The notes under the pieces are model-generated. The model was not told the origin of the DNA. It searched no databases and saw only the letters and a list, made by a program, of their open reading frames with translations. Positions 47,914 to 56,230 of a stretch of DNA of 64,000 nt are shown here, in pieces. Made by a program: the position numbers and the translations under genes. The stretch is from assembly GCF_006716315.1 (NCBI RefSeq), contig NZ_VFOV01000001.1, forward strand, positions 4,906,508 through 4,970,507, given 5' to 3'. Position 1 is the first letter of the stretch; each line of letters starts with the position of its first letter. This DNA comes from Nocardioides albertanoniae. Lineage in GTDB: Bacteria; Actinomycetota; Actinomycetes; Propionibacteriales; Nocardioidaceae.

Positions 47914-48746
47914 TGACCCCGAGCCGACTCCTCACGTCCAAGAAGGTCTTCATCGGCAGCCTGCTCCTCGTCGTCTGCCTGATGATGCTCTCGCCGGTGC
48001 TGTGGACCGCGATCACCGTCTCCAAGCCGACGAACGTCGCCTTCCTCAACCCGCCGACGTTCACCTGGGACCCGAGCTTCCGGGCCTTCGTCGACCTGTG
48101 GGAGACCACGACCTTCCACCAGTACCTCCTCAACACGATCGTGGTCGCCGTCATCAGCACGGTGCTCGCCCTCGTGCTCGGGATCCCGGCTGCGTACGCC
48201 CTCTCCCGGTGTCCGGGCTGGGTGGCCGCGGGGCTGCTGATCCTGGCGCTCGTCTTCCGCGCGCTGCCGCGGTTCTCGGTGCTGCTGCCGATGTATGAGA
48301 TCTCCAAGCAGATCGGGATCTACGACACCAACCTGGCGGTGGCGCTGGCTCTGGTGGCGATCAACCAGCCGTTCAGCATCTGGCTGCTGCGCAACTTCTT
48401 CGCCGCGATCCCGCGCTCGCTCGACGACGCGGCGATGCTGGACGGCTGCTCGCAGTTCCAGGTGCTGCGCAAGGTGATGGTCCCGCTGATGGGGCCCGGC
48501 ATCATCACCGCCGGACTGTTCATCTTCCTCTTCGCCTTCCAGGAGTACCTCACGGCGCTGATCCTCAGCGACGTCAACGCCGGGACCGTGCCGGTCTTCA
48601 TCTCGACCCAGCTGGGTCAGACGCTGCCGCTGCTGCAACAGGCCGGAGCGGCGGCGATGCTGCTCACCTTCCCGGTGATCGCCTTCGCGTTCGTGGCCCA
48701 GAAATACCTCGTGGCCGGTCTCAACGCCGGCTCCGTCAAGGGATGA
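47913..48746 (+). CDS. sugar-type ABC transporter, permease 2 (MalG-like)
   Basis: This 277-residue partner permease of the carbohydrate uptake type has six hydrophobic segments, starting KVFIGSLLLVVCLMMLSPVLWTAI. The EAA loop is SLDDAAMLDGCSQFQVLRKVMVPLMGPGI, and the C-terminus is FVAQKYLVAGLNAGSVKG, a common ending of MalG-like permeases. The ATG shares one base with the preceding stop, and its own end overlaps the hydrolase gene by ATGA, so translation of four genes is coupled. No nucleotide-binding subunit follows, unlike many amino-acid importers. Confidence 0.92.
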   Translation: MTPSRLLTSKKVFIGSLLLVVCLMMLSPVLWTAITVSKPTNVAFLNPPTFTWDPSFRAFVDLWETTTFHQYLLNTIVVAVISTVLALVLGIPAAYALSRCPGWVAAGLLILALVFRALPRFSVLLPMYEISKQIGIYDTNLAVALALVAINQPFSIWLLRNFFAAIPRSLDDAAMLDGCSQFQVLRKVMVPLMGPGIITAGLFIFLFAFQEYLTALILSDVNAGTVPVFISTQLGQTLPLLQQAGAAAMLLTFPVIAFAFVAQKYLVAGLNAGSVKG

Positions 48747-49444
48747 CGGCGGCCGCCGAGCGGGAACCCCTGGTCCTGCTGCCCGGCATGGGGTGCTCAC
48801 CCCGGCTGTGGGCAGGGGTCCGGGCCGCTCTCCCGACCCACGAGACACTCGTCGAAGAGATCGACGACCCGGACCTCGACGCCTGCGTGGCCACGCTGCT
48901 CGGCACCCTCCCCGACCGGTTCGCGCTCGCCGGCCTGAGCCTGGGCGGGATCGTCGCGATGGCCCTGGTCCGGTCAGCACCGGAACGGGTCACCCGGCTG
49001 TGCCTGATGGACACGAACGCCCGGCCCCCGACCGACGCCCAGCGCACGGCCTGGGACCAGCAGATCGCGACTCTCTCGGCAGGCGGCTCGGCCGCCGAGC
49101 TGCAGTCCGGCCTGCTCGAGGTGCTGCTGGGTCCGGCGGCCGACGAGGACGCCGCCACCGAGACGCTGCTGATGGCCGAGGAGGTCGGTGCGGAGAGGTA
49201 CGTCCGGCAGCTCCGGCTCCAGGGCACTCGGCGTGACGAGCGCCCCGGGCTGGTCGAGGTCCGGGTGCCGACGCTGGTGGTGGCCGGATCCGACGACGCG
49301 CTCTGCGGGCTGGACCGTCACCAGGAGATCCACGACCTCGTGCCCGGATCCCGGCTCGAGGTCCTGCCCGACACCGGCCACCTCTCCCCGCTGGAGCGGC
49401 CGGCACAGATCGCGACGATCCTCGAGGAGTGGCTCGACTCATGA
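48743..49444 (+). CDS. alpha/beta-hydrolase
   Basis: This 233-residue serine hydrolase has a canonical short alpha/beta-hydrolase core: the oxyanion region PLVLLPGMGCSPRLWAGV, nucleophile elbow GLSLGG (Ser about residue 73), an acidic residue near TLVVAGSDDALCG, and the His in LPDTGHLSPLERP. It is most like small carboxylesterases and 3-oxoadipate-enol-lactonase-type enzymes. It starts in overlap with permease 2 and ends in overlap (ATGA) with the GH13 gene, so it surely acts in the same pathway. The likely role is removal of an acyl group or opening of a lactone from the imported compound. The exact bond is unknown. Confidence 0.85.
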   Translation: MTAAAEREPLVLLPGMGCSPRLWAGVRAALPTHETLVEEIDDPDLDACVATLLGTLPDRFALAGLSLGGIVAMALVRSAPERVTRLCLMDTNARPPTDAQRTAWDQQIATLSAGGSAAELQSGLLEVLLGPAADEDAATETLLMAEEVGAERYVRQLRLQGTRRDERPGLVEVRVPTLVVAGSDDALCGLDRHQEIHDLVPGSRLEVLPDTGHLSPLERPAQIATILEEWLDS

Positions 49445-51084
49445 GCGGCACGGAGTGGTGGCGTACGGCCGTCGTCTATCAGGTCTACCTACGCTCGTTC
49501 GCCGACGGGAACGGCGACGGCATCGGCGACATCGCGGGCCTGCGGGACCGGTTGCCCTACCTGCGCGACCTCGGTGTGGACGCGATCTGGATCAACCCGT
49601 GGTATCGCTCGCCGCAGGCCGACGCGGGCTACGACGTCGCCGACTACCGCGAGATCGAACCGGCGTACGGCACCCTCGGCGAGGCCGAGGCGATGCTGTC
49701 GGAGGCTCACGCCGCCGGCCTCCGTGTGCTCCTCGACATCGTGCCGAACCACACCTCCTCGGAGCACCCGTGGTTCCGGGCCGCGCTGGCCGGCGACGAG
49801 GACGCCCGGCGTCGCTACGTCATCCGCCCGGGCCGGGGCCACCACGGCGAGGAGCCGCCCAACAACTGGCAGAGCCTGTTCGGCGGGCCGGCCTGGACGC
49901 GGATGCCGTCCCGTCCGGGCGCGGAGACGACCGAGTGGTATCTCCACCTGTTCGCTCCCGAGCAGCCCGACCTCGCCTGGGACGACGCCGACGTGGTCGC
50001 CGACTTCGAGGACGTGCTCGCCTTCTGGTTCGACCGCGGGGTCGACGGCTTCCGCATCGACGTGGCGCACGGTCTCGCGAAGCACCCCGACCTGCCCGAC
50101 GGCGGCGACTTCCCGCCCGGCGACTACCGGCACCCGGCCTGGGACCAGGAGGCGGTGCATCCGATCTACCGCGGCTGGCGGGCCGTCGCCGACCGCTACC
50201 CCGACCGGGTCTTCGTCGCCGAGGCCTGGGTCGCCGACAACGAGCGTCTCGCTCGCTACCTGCGGCCCGACGAGCTCCACACGGCGTTCCAGTTCGACTT
50301 CCTGCACGCGCCGTTCCGGGCCGACGTGCTGCGCCCGACGATCGAGAGCGCGCTCTCCGCGGCGGCCGCGGTCGGTGCACCGAGCACCTGGGTGCTCTCG
50401 AACCACGACGTCGTACGCCACGTGACCCGCTTCGCGCGCCACCAGCCCGACCACGCCGTCGCGAGCACGTGGGAGCAGGAGCGCTGGCTCGCCGAGGCTG
50501 CCGATCTCGAGGTCGGCACGCGCCGGGCACGGGCGGCGGCGCTGGTGACCCTCGGGCTGCCGGGCACCGCCTACCTCTACCAGGGCGAGGAGCTCGGGCT
50601 TCCCGAGGTCGAGGACATCCCCGACGCGGACCGTCGGGACCCGATCTGGTCCCAGTCGGGCGGCACCCGGCCCGGGCGGGACGGCTGCCGGATCCCGCTC
50701 CCGTGGTCGGGAGTGACGCCGCCGTACGGATTCAGCCCGCCCGGGACCACCGACCGCACCTGGCTGCCGATGCCGAAGGATTGGGACGCCCTCACCGTCG
50801 AGGCGCAGCAGGGCGAGCCGGACTCGATGCTCGAGCTCCACCGCCGTGCGATCGCGCTCCGGAGGCACCGGCTGACGGGCTCTGCCTCGTTCGCGTGGCT
50901 GCCCGCACCCGAGGGGGTCCTGGCGTTCGCCCGCGGCCCTGTCCAGGTGTGGCTCAACACCTCCGCCGACCCGGTCGACCTGCCGGCCGGCGCCGAGGAG
51001 ATGCTTCGGTCCTCGGGCACGGCGGGCCGCCTGGGCCCGGACGAAGCCGTGTGGCTCCGCCCGGGCTCGGACGGCGAGAGCTGA
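49441..51084 (+). CDS. GH13 alpha-glucosidase
   Basis: This is a 547-residue cytoplasmic glycoside hydrolase of family 13, subfamily 23/30-like. It begins WWRTAVVYQVYLRSFADGNGDGIGD. The catalytic set is complete: nucleophile Asp207 in GFRIDVAHG, acid/base Glu261 in VFVAEAWV, and stabilising Asp323 in LSNHDVVRH, with the usual DIVPNHTS region at 99-106. It hydrolyses alpha-glucosidic bonds of small oligosaccharides or glucosides. There is no signal peptide, so it works on imported substrate. The start at 49441 overlaps the preceding stop. As last gene of the transporter operon, it implies that the imported compound carries an alpha-linked glucose. Confidence 0.92.
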   Translation: MSGTEWWRTAVVYQVYLRSFADGNGDGIGDIAGLRDRLPYLRDLGVDAIWINPWYRSPQADAGYDVADYREIEPAYGTLGEAEAMLSEAHAAGLRVLLDIVPNHTSSEHPWFRAALAGDEDARRRYVIRPGRGHHGEEPPNNWQSLFGGPAWTRMPSRPGAETTEWYLHLFAPEQPDLAWDDADVVADFEDVLAFWFDRGVDGFRIDVAHGLAKHPDLPDGGDFPPGDYRHPAWDQEAVHPIYRGWRAVADRYPDRVFVAEAWVADNERLARYLRPDELHTAFQFDFLHAPFRADVLRPTIESALSAAAAVGAPSTWVLSNHDVVRHVTRFARHQPDHAVASTWEQERWLAEAADLEVGTRRARAAALVTLGLPGTAYLYQGEELGLPEVEDIPDADRRDPIWSQSGGTRPGRDGCRIPLPWSGVTPPYGFSPPGTTDRTWLPMPKDWDALTVEAQQGEPDSMLELHRRAIALRRHRLTGSASFAWLPAPEGVLAFARGPVQVWLNTSADPVDLPAGAEEMLRSSGTAGRLGPDEAVWLRPGSDGES

Positions 51085-51088
51085 CGAG

Positions 51089-51826
51089 CTAGGGGATCCG
51101 CAGCCCCTGAAGGGTGCTCATCACGGCGGCCGCGATGTTGTGGACCACCAGCTGGGCACCGTCGTCGTGGGCGGCGACGCCGGCCTGCGGCGTACCGACG
51201 ATGTCGGCGCGGATCTTGCCCTGTCGCTCCGCCGCGGCGGCAACGGCAGCGAGGGACTCCGCGACGCTCGGGTCGCCGGGCCCCGAGGAGGCGCCCAGGT
51301 CGGCGACGCCGACCAGATAGCCGTCGACGCCGTCGACGGCCAGGATCTCCTCGGCATTGCGTACGCCGCGAGGTGACTCGATCATCACGATGACCAGCGT
51401 CTCCGCCGACATCCGGGAGCGATGCGCCTCCGCGTCGGCGGTGCCGAACCCGCCCGCCCGCGGGTAGGTGGCGAAACCGCGACGACCCCGGGGTGGGTAG
51501 TGTGCGCTCGCGACCACCTGGCGAGCCTGCTCGGCGTCGTCGACGTGCGGGACCACGATGCCCTGGGCGCCCTGGTCGAGCGCGCGGAGGACGAGCCCGT
51601 CCTCGCGCTCGCCGGTGCGCACCAGGACACCGACGCCGTGCGCCTCCGCGAACGCGATGTGCTGCCGCAGCGGGACGACGTCGGGCGGACCGTGCTCGCA
51701 GTCGATGACGACGAAGTCCAGCCCCGCGACCCCGATCATGTCGACCAGGTCCTCGCACGGCATGCGTACGATGCCGCCGACCAGCTGCTCCCCGGCCTCG
51801 AGCCGGCCCCGGAGCGCCGCGCTCAT
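51089..51826 (-). CDS. HpcH/HpaI-family class II aldolase
   Basis: This 245-residue TIM-barrel aldolase splits 2-keto-3-deoxy or 4-hydroxy-2-oxo acids to pyruvate and an aldehyde, using a divalent metal. Family marks are GLDFVVIDCEHGPPDVVPL, VLRALDQGAQGIVVPHVDDAEQA, RRGFATYPRAGGFG, and the metal-ligand Glu in VIVMIESPRGVRNAEEI with the Asp in GVADLGASSG. The start at 51826 overlaps the SDR stop (ATGA), so the two are translationally coupled. It is third in the unit hisD-like 2, SDR, aldolase. It probably cleaves an oxo-acid made by the upstream dehydrogenases. Confidence 0.88.
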   Translation of the reverse strand: MSAALRGRLEAGEQLVGGIVRMPCEDLVDMIGVAGLDFVVIDCEHGPPDVVPLRQHIAFAEAHGVGVLVRTGEREDGLVLRALDQGAQGIVVPHVDDAEQARQVVASAHYPPRGRRGFATYPRAGGFGTADAEAHRSRMSAETLVIVMIESPRGVRNAEEILAVDGVDGYLVGVADLGASSGPGDPSVAESLAAVAAAAERQGKIRADIVGTPQAGVAAHDDGAQLVVHNIAAAVMSTLQGLRIP

Positions 51827-52593
51827 GCGACCATCCCGGCCGACAGGTCGATGTCGGCACCGGTCATGCCGCGCATGCCCAGCAGGCACACGAGCGCACG
51901 GCCGACCTCGTCCTCGGTCACCATCCGGCCCATCGCGGCGCGTCCGACGAAGGCCGCGCGGGCCTCGTCGTAGCTCGTGCCGGTGCGTTCCGCCTCCAGG
52001 GTGAAGTTGCGGTGCATCCGCTCGCTGTCGACCGGCCCCGGGGAGAGCGCGTTGACGCGTACGCCCGACCCGCCCGTCTCGAAGGCCAGCGTCGAGGTCA
52101 GCCCGAGCACGGCCATCTTCGAGGCGGCGTACGGTGTCCGGCGCTCCAGCGGACGCTTGCCCGAGACCGAGGCGAGGTTGACGATGTCGCCCTCACCGCG
52201 CGCCAGCATCGCGGGCAGGAACGCGCGGCACATCAGGTAGGTGCCCCGCACGTTGACCGCGAAGACGTCGTCCCACTCCTGCGGCCTCACCTCGGTCAGC
52301 GGGGCGACCGGACCGGGCACGCCGGCGTTGTTGACCAGCACGGAGACCTCGGCCGACGCCAGCCGGTCGGCGAGCCGGGCCACCGAGTCGGGATCGGCGA
52401 CGTCGCACGTCTCCGCGCGGGCCGCCGGACCGATCGCCGCGGCGGTCACCCGGAGCGGTTCGGCCCGCCGGCCGACCAGGACGACGGCGGCACCGGCGCC
52501 CACCAGGTGCCGCGCCATCGCGGCGCCCAGTCCGGTGCCACCGCCGGTCACGATCGCGGTCCGGCCGGCGATCTCAGGCATGCTCGAGCTCAT
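51823..52593 (-). CDS. short-chain dehydrogenase/reductase
   Basis: This 256-residue classical SDR has the NAD(P) motif TGGGTGLGAA (about residues 16-25), NNAG at about 92-95, catalytic Ser in ASVSGKRPL, the YAASK motif with the catalytic Tyr and Lys, and SPGPVDSERM. It is cytosolic, oxidising or reducing a hydroxyl/keto group. It sits between the HisD-like and aldolase genes, with an overlap to the latter and a 10-base gap to the former. The expected role is to convert the carbon next to that oxidised by the HisD-like enzyme and so set up the aldol cleavage. ATG 52581 is an alternative start. Confidence 0.9.
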   Translation of the reverse strand: MSSSMPEIAGRTAIVTGGGTGLGAAMARHLVGAGAAVVLVGRRAEPLRVTAAAIGPAARAETCDVADPDSVARLADRLASAEVSVLVNNAGVPGPVAPLTEVRPQEWDDVFAVNVRGTYLMCRAFLPAMLARGEGDIVNLASVSGKRPLERRTPYAASKMAVLGLTSTLAFETGGSGVRVNALSPGPVDSERMHRNFTLEAERTGTSYDEARAAFVGRAAMGRMVTEDEVGRALVCLLGMRGMTGADIDLSAGMVA

Positions 52594-52603
52594 CGCCACC
52601 TGC

Positions 52604-53929
52604 TCAGGAAGGCTGGGCCGCACCGACGACCTCCTCGATCCAGGGGAACGACTCACCGCCGTGCCGCCAGGCGCGTACGTCGCCGGAGCGGGCGTGCCCC
52701 TCGAAGAGCTCCACCCGGGCCGCACGACCGCAGACGCGGCCGAGCTCGGCGCTGGAGGCGGTGTCGGAGATCTGCTGGTAGGTGACGGTCTTGAGGTATT
52801 TCCCGACCCACAGGCCTCCGGTGTAGCGCGCGGCCCCCAGGGTGGGCAGCACGTGGTTGGTCCCGATGACCTTGTCGCCGTAGGACACACAGGTCTCCTC
52901 GCCCAGGAAGAGCGCGCCGTAGTTCGACATCTTCTCCAGCGCGTCGCGCGGCTCGGCGGTGAAGACCTGGACGTGCTCGGAGGCGTAGGAGTCCGCCACC
53001 TGCCACAGCTCCTCGATGTCGTCGACGACGACCACCTGGCCGTGGTCGCGCCAGGCCGGCTCGGCGAAGTCCTTGGTCGACATGCCGGGCAGGATCTCCT
53101 CGACCAGGCGGATGACCTCGCTGCCCAGCGCCTCGCTGGTGGTGACGAGCACCGCCGGGGAGTCGGGGCCGTGCTCGGCCTGGGAGAGCAGGTCCACCGC
53201 GGTGGTGAACGCATCGGCGGTCTCGTCGGCCACCACAAGGATCTCGGTCGGGCCGGCGAACAGGTCGATGCCGACCTCGCCGAAGAGCTCGCGCTTCGCC
53301 TCGGCGACGTAGGCGTTGCCGGGGCCGGCGATCAGGTTGACGGGGGTCATCGTCTCGGTGCCGAGGGCCATCGCCGCGACCGCCTGGACGCCGCCGAGGA
53401 TGTGGATCTCGTCGGCGCCGGCCATGTGCATCGCCGCGACCGTCGCGGCCGGGATCTCGCCACGGATCGGCGGCGTGCAGGCGACGACGCGCTGCACGCC
53501 GGCGGCCTTGGCGGTCACGATCGTCATGTGGGCCGAGGCGGTCAGCGGGTAGCGCCCACCCGGGATGTACGCCCCGACGGCGTCGATCGGGACATGGCGA
53601 TGTCCGAGGCGTACGCCGGGAAGCGTCTCGACCTCGATGTCCTGCATCGAGGCGCGCTGGGCCTCGGCGAAGCCGCGCACCTGTGCCTGCACGAAGGCGA
53701 TGTCCTCGATCACCTGCGCCGGCAGCGTGGCGACGATGTCGTCGATCTCGGCCGGGGTGAGTCGGAACGACTCGGGCGTCCAGCCGTCGAACTTGTCGGA
53801 GTAGTCACGTACGGCCGCGTCACCGCGCCGACGGATGTCGCTGATGATCGCGCTCACCCGCTCGGCGACCGTCCGCTGGGCCTCGTCGTTGAACGTCTTC
53901 GGGGTCGCCGACTTCAGGTGTCGCGCCAT
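52604..53929 (-). CDS. histidinol-dehydrogenase-family zinc dehydrogenase 2 (HpsN-like)
   Basis: This 441-residue NAD-dependent zinc enzyme is clearly diverged from the first copy. Metal and catalytic residues are intact: Gln250 and His253 in SQAEHGP, Glu318-His319 in SEHVQV, Asp352 in SYGDKVIGTNHVLPT, His412. The FAEAQRAS segment near residue 90 resembles the dihydroxypropane-sulfonate dehydrogenase HpsN more than biosynthetic HisD. A C-terminal extension of about 25 residues ends the protein. It leads the unit with SDR and aldolase, and its promoter holds a perfect LacI-type palindrome. Two HisD homologues in one regulon suggest oxidation of two primary alcohols or of two stereoisomers. Confidence 0.87.
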   Translation of the reverse strand: MARHLKSATPKTFNDEAQRTVAERVSAIISDIRRRGDAAVRDYSDKFDGWTPESFRLTPAEIDDIVATLPAQVIEDIAFVQAQVRGFAEAQRASMQDIEVETLPGVRLGHRHVPIDAVGAYIPGGRYPLTASAHMTIVTAKAAGVQRVVACTPPIRGEIPAATVAAMHMAGADEIHILGGVQAVAAMALGTETMTPVNLIAGPGNAYVAEAKRELFGEVGIDLFAGPTEILVVADETADAFTTAVDLLSQAEHGPDSPAVLVTTSEALGSEVIRLVEEILPGMSTKDFAEPAWRDHGQVVVVDDIEELWQVADSYASEHVQVFTAEPRDALEKMSNYGALFLGEETCVSYGDKVIGTNHVLPTLGAARYTGGLWVGKYLKTVTYQQISDTASSAELGRVCGRAARVELFEGHARSGDVRAWRHGGESFPWIEEVVGAAQPS

Positions 53930-53957
53930 GCCGCTGCCTCTTTCGGGGAATCAGTAG

Positions 53958-53971
53958 GGAATACGTATTCC
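53958..53971. promoter_or_regulatory. predicted LacI operator between hisD-like 2 and lacI
   Basis: GGAATACGTATTCC is a perfect 14-bp palindrome with central CG, 28 bases upstream of the hisD-like start and in the spacer to the regulator gene. Its ATACGTAT core recurs at 45644-45651. Confidence 0.7.
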
Positions 53972-54080
53972 TTACATTAGAGTGGTCAGGGACGAGGGCG
54001 TCAAGGGTCGAAGTGCGGAAGCCTTGGCAGGACCCACCGCCGTTATGCTCGAACCCCAGATTCACGGAGGAGACACACGC

Positions 54081-55088
54081 GTGGTCACAAGTCATGACGT
54101 CGCCCGGTTGGCCGGCGTCTCCCAGGCGACGGTGTCCCGGGCACTGCGCGACGACCCCAAGGTGGCCCTGGACACCAAGGAGCGGGTGAGGTCGGCGGCG
54201 ATCACGCTCGGCTACTCGCCGAACCCGATCGGCCGCGCGCTCGCCGTGGGGCGCTCGACCAGGGTCGGGCTGGTCGTCACCGACCTGGAGAACCAGTTCT
54301 ACTCCTACGTGATCTCGCCGATGCACCGCGAGCTCGAGAAGCACGGCTACGAGCTCCTGCTGATCACCGAGTCCTCCGAGCAGGCGCCGGTCGCCGACCT
54401 CGTCGCCGGAGCCGGGCTGTGCGGTGTCGTCCTCGCCACCACCACGCTCGACTCCGTGCTCCCCGTGCGACTCGCCGACCGCGGGATCCCGTTCGTCTAC
54501 TTCAACCGCACCACTCCCAACGTGCCCGCCGACTCCGTGACGGTGGACCCGGCTCCCGGCCTGGAGAAGCTCGTCGACGATCTCGTACGCCTGGGCCACA
54601 CCCGCGTGGGCGCGGTCTTCGGTCCGGTCAACACCAGCACCGGCGAGGAGCGCGAGCAGGCACTGCGCCACATCCTCGACGACCAGGGGCTGACCCTGGC
54701 CCGCAAGCACGTCCGCCGCGGCCCGTTCGAGTTCGGCACCGGCCGCGACGCGATGCAGGAGCTGCTGGACCTCGACGACCCGCCGACCGTGGTGATCTGC
54801 GGCAACGACGTCGTGGCGCTGGGCGCGCTCAACACGGCGGTCGAACGCGGCGTACGGGTGCCGGAGGAGGTCTCGATCGTCGGCTTCGACGATCTGCCGA
54901 CCTCCGCGTGGCCGCTGGTGCGGCTGACCACCGTCGCCTACGACCTCGAGGCGATGTCACGGCAGGCCGCGCGCCTGCTCGTCGAGCGGGTCGAGAGCGG
55001 CGAGTCGGTCGAGGCGGGCGGCGTGCACACCGCCCGCTTCGACACCAGCTACGTCCCGCGGGCGACGCTGGGCCGCGTCGAGGGCTGA
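54081..55088 (+). CDS. LacI-family transcriptional regulator
   Basis: This 335-residue repressor has the N-terminal LacI helix-turn-helix and hinge (TSHDVARLAGVSQATVSRALRD, then TKERVRSAAITLGYSPNPIGRAL). A periplasmic-binding-type effector domain follows (RVGLVVTDLENQFYSYVISPM, HTRVGAVFGPVNTSTGEER, PTVVICGNDVVALGAL, VSIVGFDDLPTSAWPL). GTG 54081 is preceded by GGAGGAG at 54066-54072, which fixes the start. It lies in the centre of the catabolic region, between the divergent hisD-like unit and the NTF2/bicupin unit, and four matching near-palindromes lie at the heads of the units. It very probably represses all of them until the substrate or an intermediate binds. Confidence 0.92.
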   Translation: MVTSHDVARLAGVSQATVSRALRDDPKVALDTKERVRSAAITLGYSPNPIGRALAVGRSTRVGLVVTDLENQFYSYVISPMHRELEKHGYELLLITESSEQAPVADLVAGAGLCGVVLATTTLDSVLPVRLADRGIPFVYFNRTTPNVPADSVTVDPAPGLEKLVDDLVRLGHTRVGAVFGPVNTSTGEEREQALRHILDDQGLTLARKHVRRGPFEFGTGRDAMQELLDLDDPPTVVICGNDVVALGALNTAVERGVRVPEEVSIVGFDDLPTSAWPLVRLTTVAYDLEAMSRQAARLLVERVESGESVEAGGVHTARFDTSYVPRATLGRVEG

Positions 55089-55122
55089 GCACGAACCTCG
55101 CCGGGTTGCTCGGCGAGAACCC

Positions 55123-55152
55123 TTGCGGGCCTCGTGTGCATACGCATACAGT
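55123..55152 (+). promoter_or_regulatory. promoter with embedded LacI operator for the NTF2/bicupin unit
   Basis: TTGCGG (55123-55128) and TACAGT (55147-55152), with an 18-base spacer, form a plausible sigma-70-type promoter. The 14-mer TGCATACGCATACA (55137-55150) covers the spacer and the -10 box, ideal for repression. Confidence 0.6.
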
Positions 55153-55186
55153 CTTTGCGTACTGATCATTTCGTACGAGGAGAGAC

Positions 55187-56188
55187 ATGACGCTGAAGCC
55201 GGTCGCCTACGAGCCGTTCACCGATCCCGACGACTTCATCCGGGAGGTGACGGACCTGATCTGGGTGCAGCGCGACATCTCCTTCATCGAGGACAACTAC
55301 GAGCCGGACTCGATCGTCCACGGCGGCCTGGGCACCACGCTCGACCGCGACGGCGTGATCGCCGGGAGCCTCATGCGGATCGCCGAGACCCCCCAGCACG
55401 TCGGCCAGGCGGAGGACGTGATCTGGGAGGCCCGCGGCGACGACGCCTTCCTCAGCTCCCACCTCGTCTTCAGCAGTGACGAGCACCTGGTCGACGGCGT
55501 GCCGCGGCGGATCCGGAGCCGCACGGTCGCCAACTGTCTCTACCGCCGCGGCCGGATGGTCGAGGAGTGGGTCGCCCGCGACACCCTCGCCCAGGCGCTG
55601 CAGCGGGGTATCGACCCCGACGAGGCCGCCGAGCAGGTCGTCTTCCAGGGGTTCACCGGCTCCTGGCTCGAGGAGCCCCCGGCCGACGTGCTCGCCGCCG
55701 GTGACAGCGGGCCGCGCCCCGACGACCACCGCAAGGAGTGCGAGATGGTCCTCGAGATGATCGAGGAGGTCTGGAACAAGCGCCGACTCAACAAGGTCCA
55801 GGACTACTTCGTGCGCGACCTGTTCCTGCAGACGGTCGGCGACGAGACCATCGTGCGTCCCGACGGCTACCAGCGCGACCTGCTCGGGCTGATCGCGCCG
55901 TTCCCCGACGCCACCTTCGCCGTACGCGACGTCCAGACCAACGACGCCGAGCGCTACGCCGGCCTGCGCATCGCCGTGCTGTGGCAGATGAAGGGCACCT
56001 ACAACGGGGTGCCCCGCTACGGCGCGCTCACGAACCAGCCCGTCGACCTGATCGGCGTCTCGCAGTTCCTGATCCAGGACGGACGGATCGTCCGCGAGAC
56101 CCGCGTCTACGACGACATCGCGCTGCGGGCGCAGATCAACAGCATGCGCAGCGACAGCGACACCGCGATCAACACCAACATCTACTGA
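55187..56188 (+). CDS. tandem NTF2-like (SnoaL-type) domain protein
   Basis: This 333-residue cytosolic protein has two cone-shaped NTF2-like domains. The first spans about residues 10-150 (TDLIWVQRDISFIEDNYEPDSIVHGG, RTVANCLYRRGRMVEEWVARD) and the second about 175-320 (MIEEVWNKRRLNKVQDYFVRD, GLIAPFPDATFAVRDV, FLIQDGRIVRETRVYDD). Single-domain relatives are cyclases, isomerases or dehydratases; duplicated forms like this are poorly known. The ATG follows GAGGAGAG. With the downstream bicupin it forms a two-gene unit under the predicted LacI promoter, so the two probably act on a pathway intermediate in the same cluster. No catalytic residues can be named with confidence. Confidence 0.75.
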   Translation: MTLKPVAYEPFTDPDDFIREVTDLIWVQRDISFIEDNYEPDSIVHGGLGTTLDRDGVIAGSLMRIAETPQHVGQAEDVIWEARGDDAFLSSHLVFSSDEHLVDGVPRRIRSRTVANCLYRRGRMVEEWVARDTLAQALQRGIDPDEAAEQVVFQGFTGSWLEEPPADVLAAGDSGPRPDDHRKECEMVLEMIEEVWNKRRLNKVQDYFVRDLFLQTVGDETIVRPDGYQRDLLGLIAPFPDATFAVRDVQTNDAERYAGLRIAVLWQMKGTYNGVPRYGALTNQPVDLIGVSQFLIQDGRIVRETRVYDDIALRAQINSMRSDSDTAINTNIY

Positions 56189-56230
56189 CGCGACCCCGCC
56201 TCCCCGCGCGGGAGAGAAGAAGGGAACAGA

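Noticed and set aside
47920..47935. Extra family A repeat core (GAGCCGACTC) in permease 2
   Set aside because: It is a single partial match in a coding region reading PSRLL, without the 31-base period or hairpin; chance.
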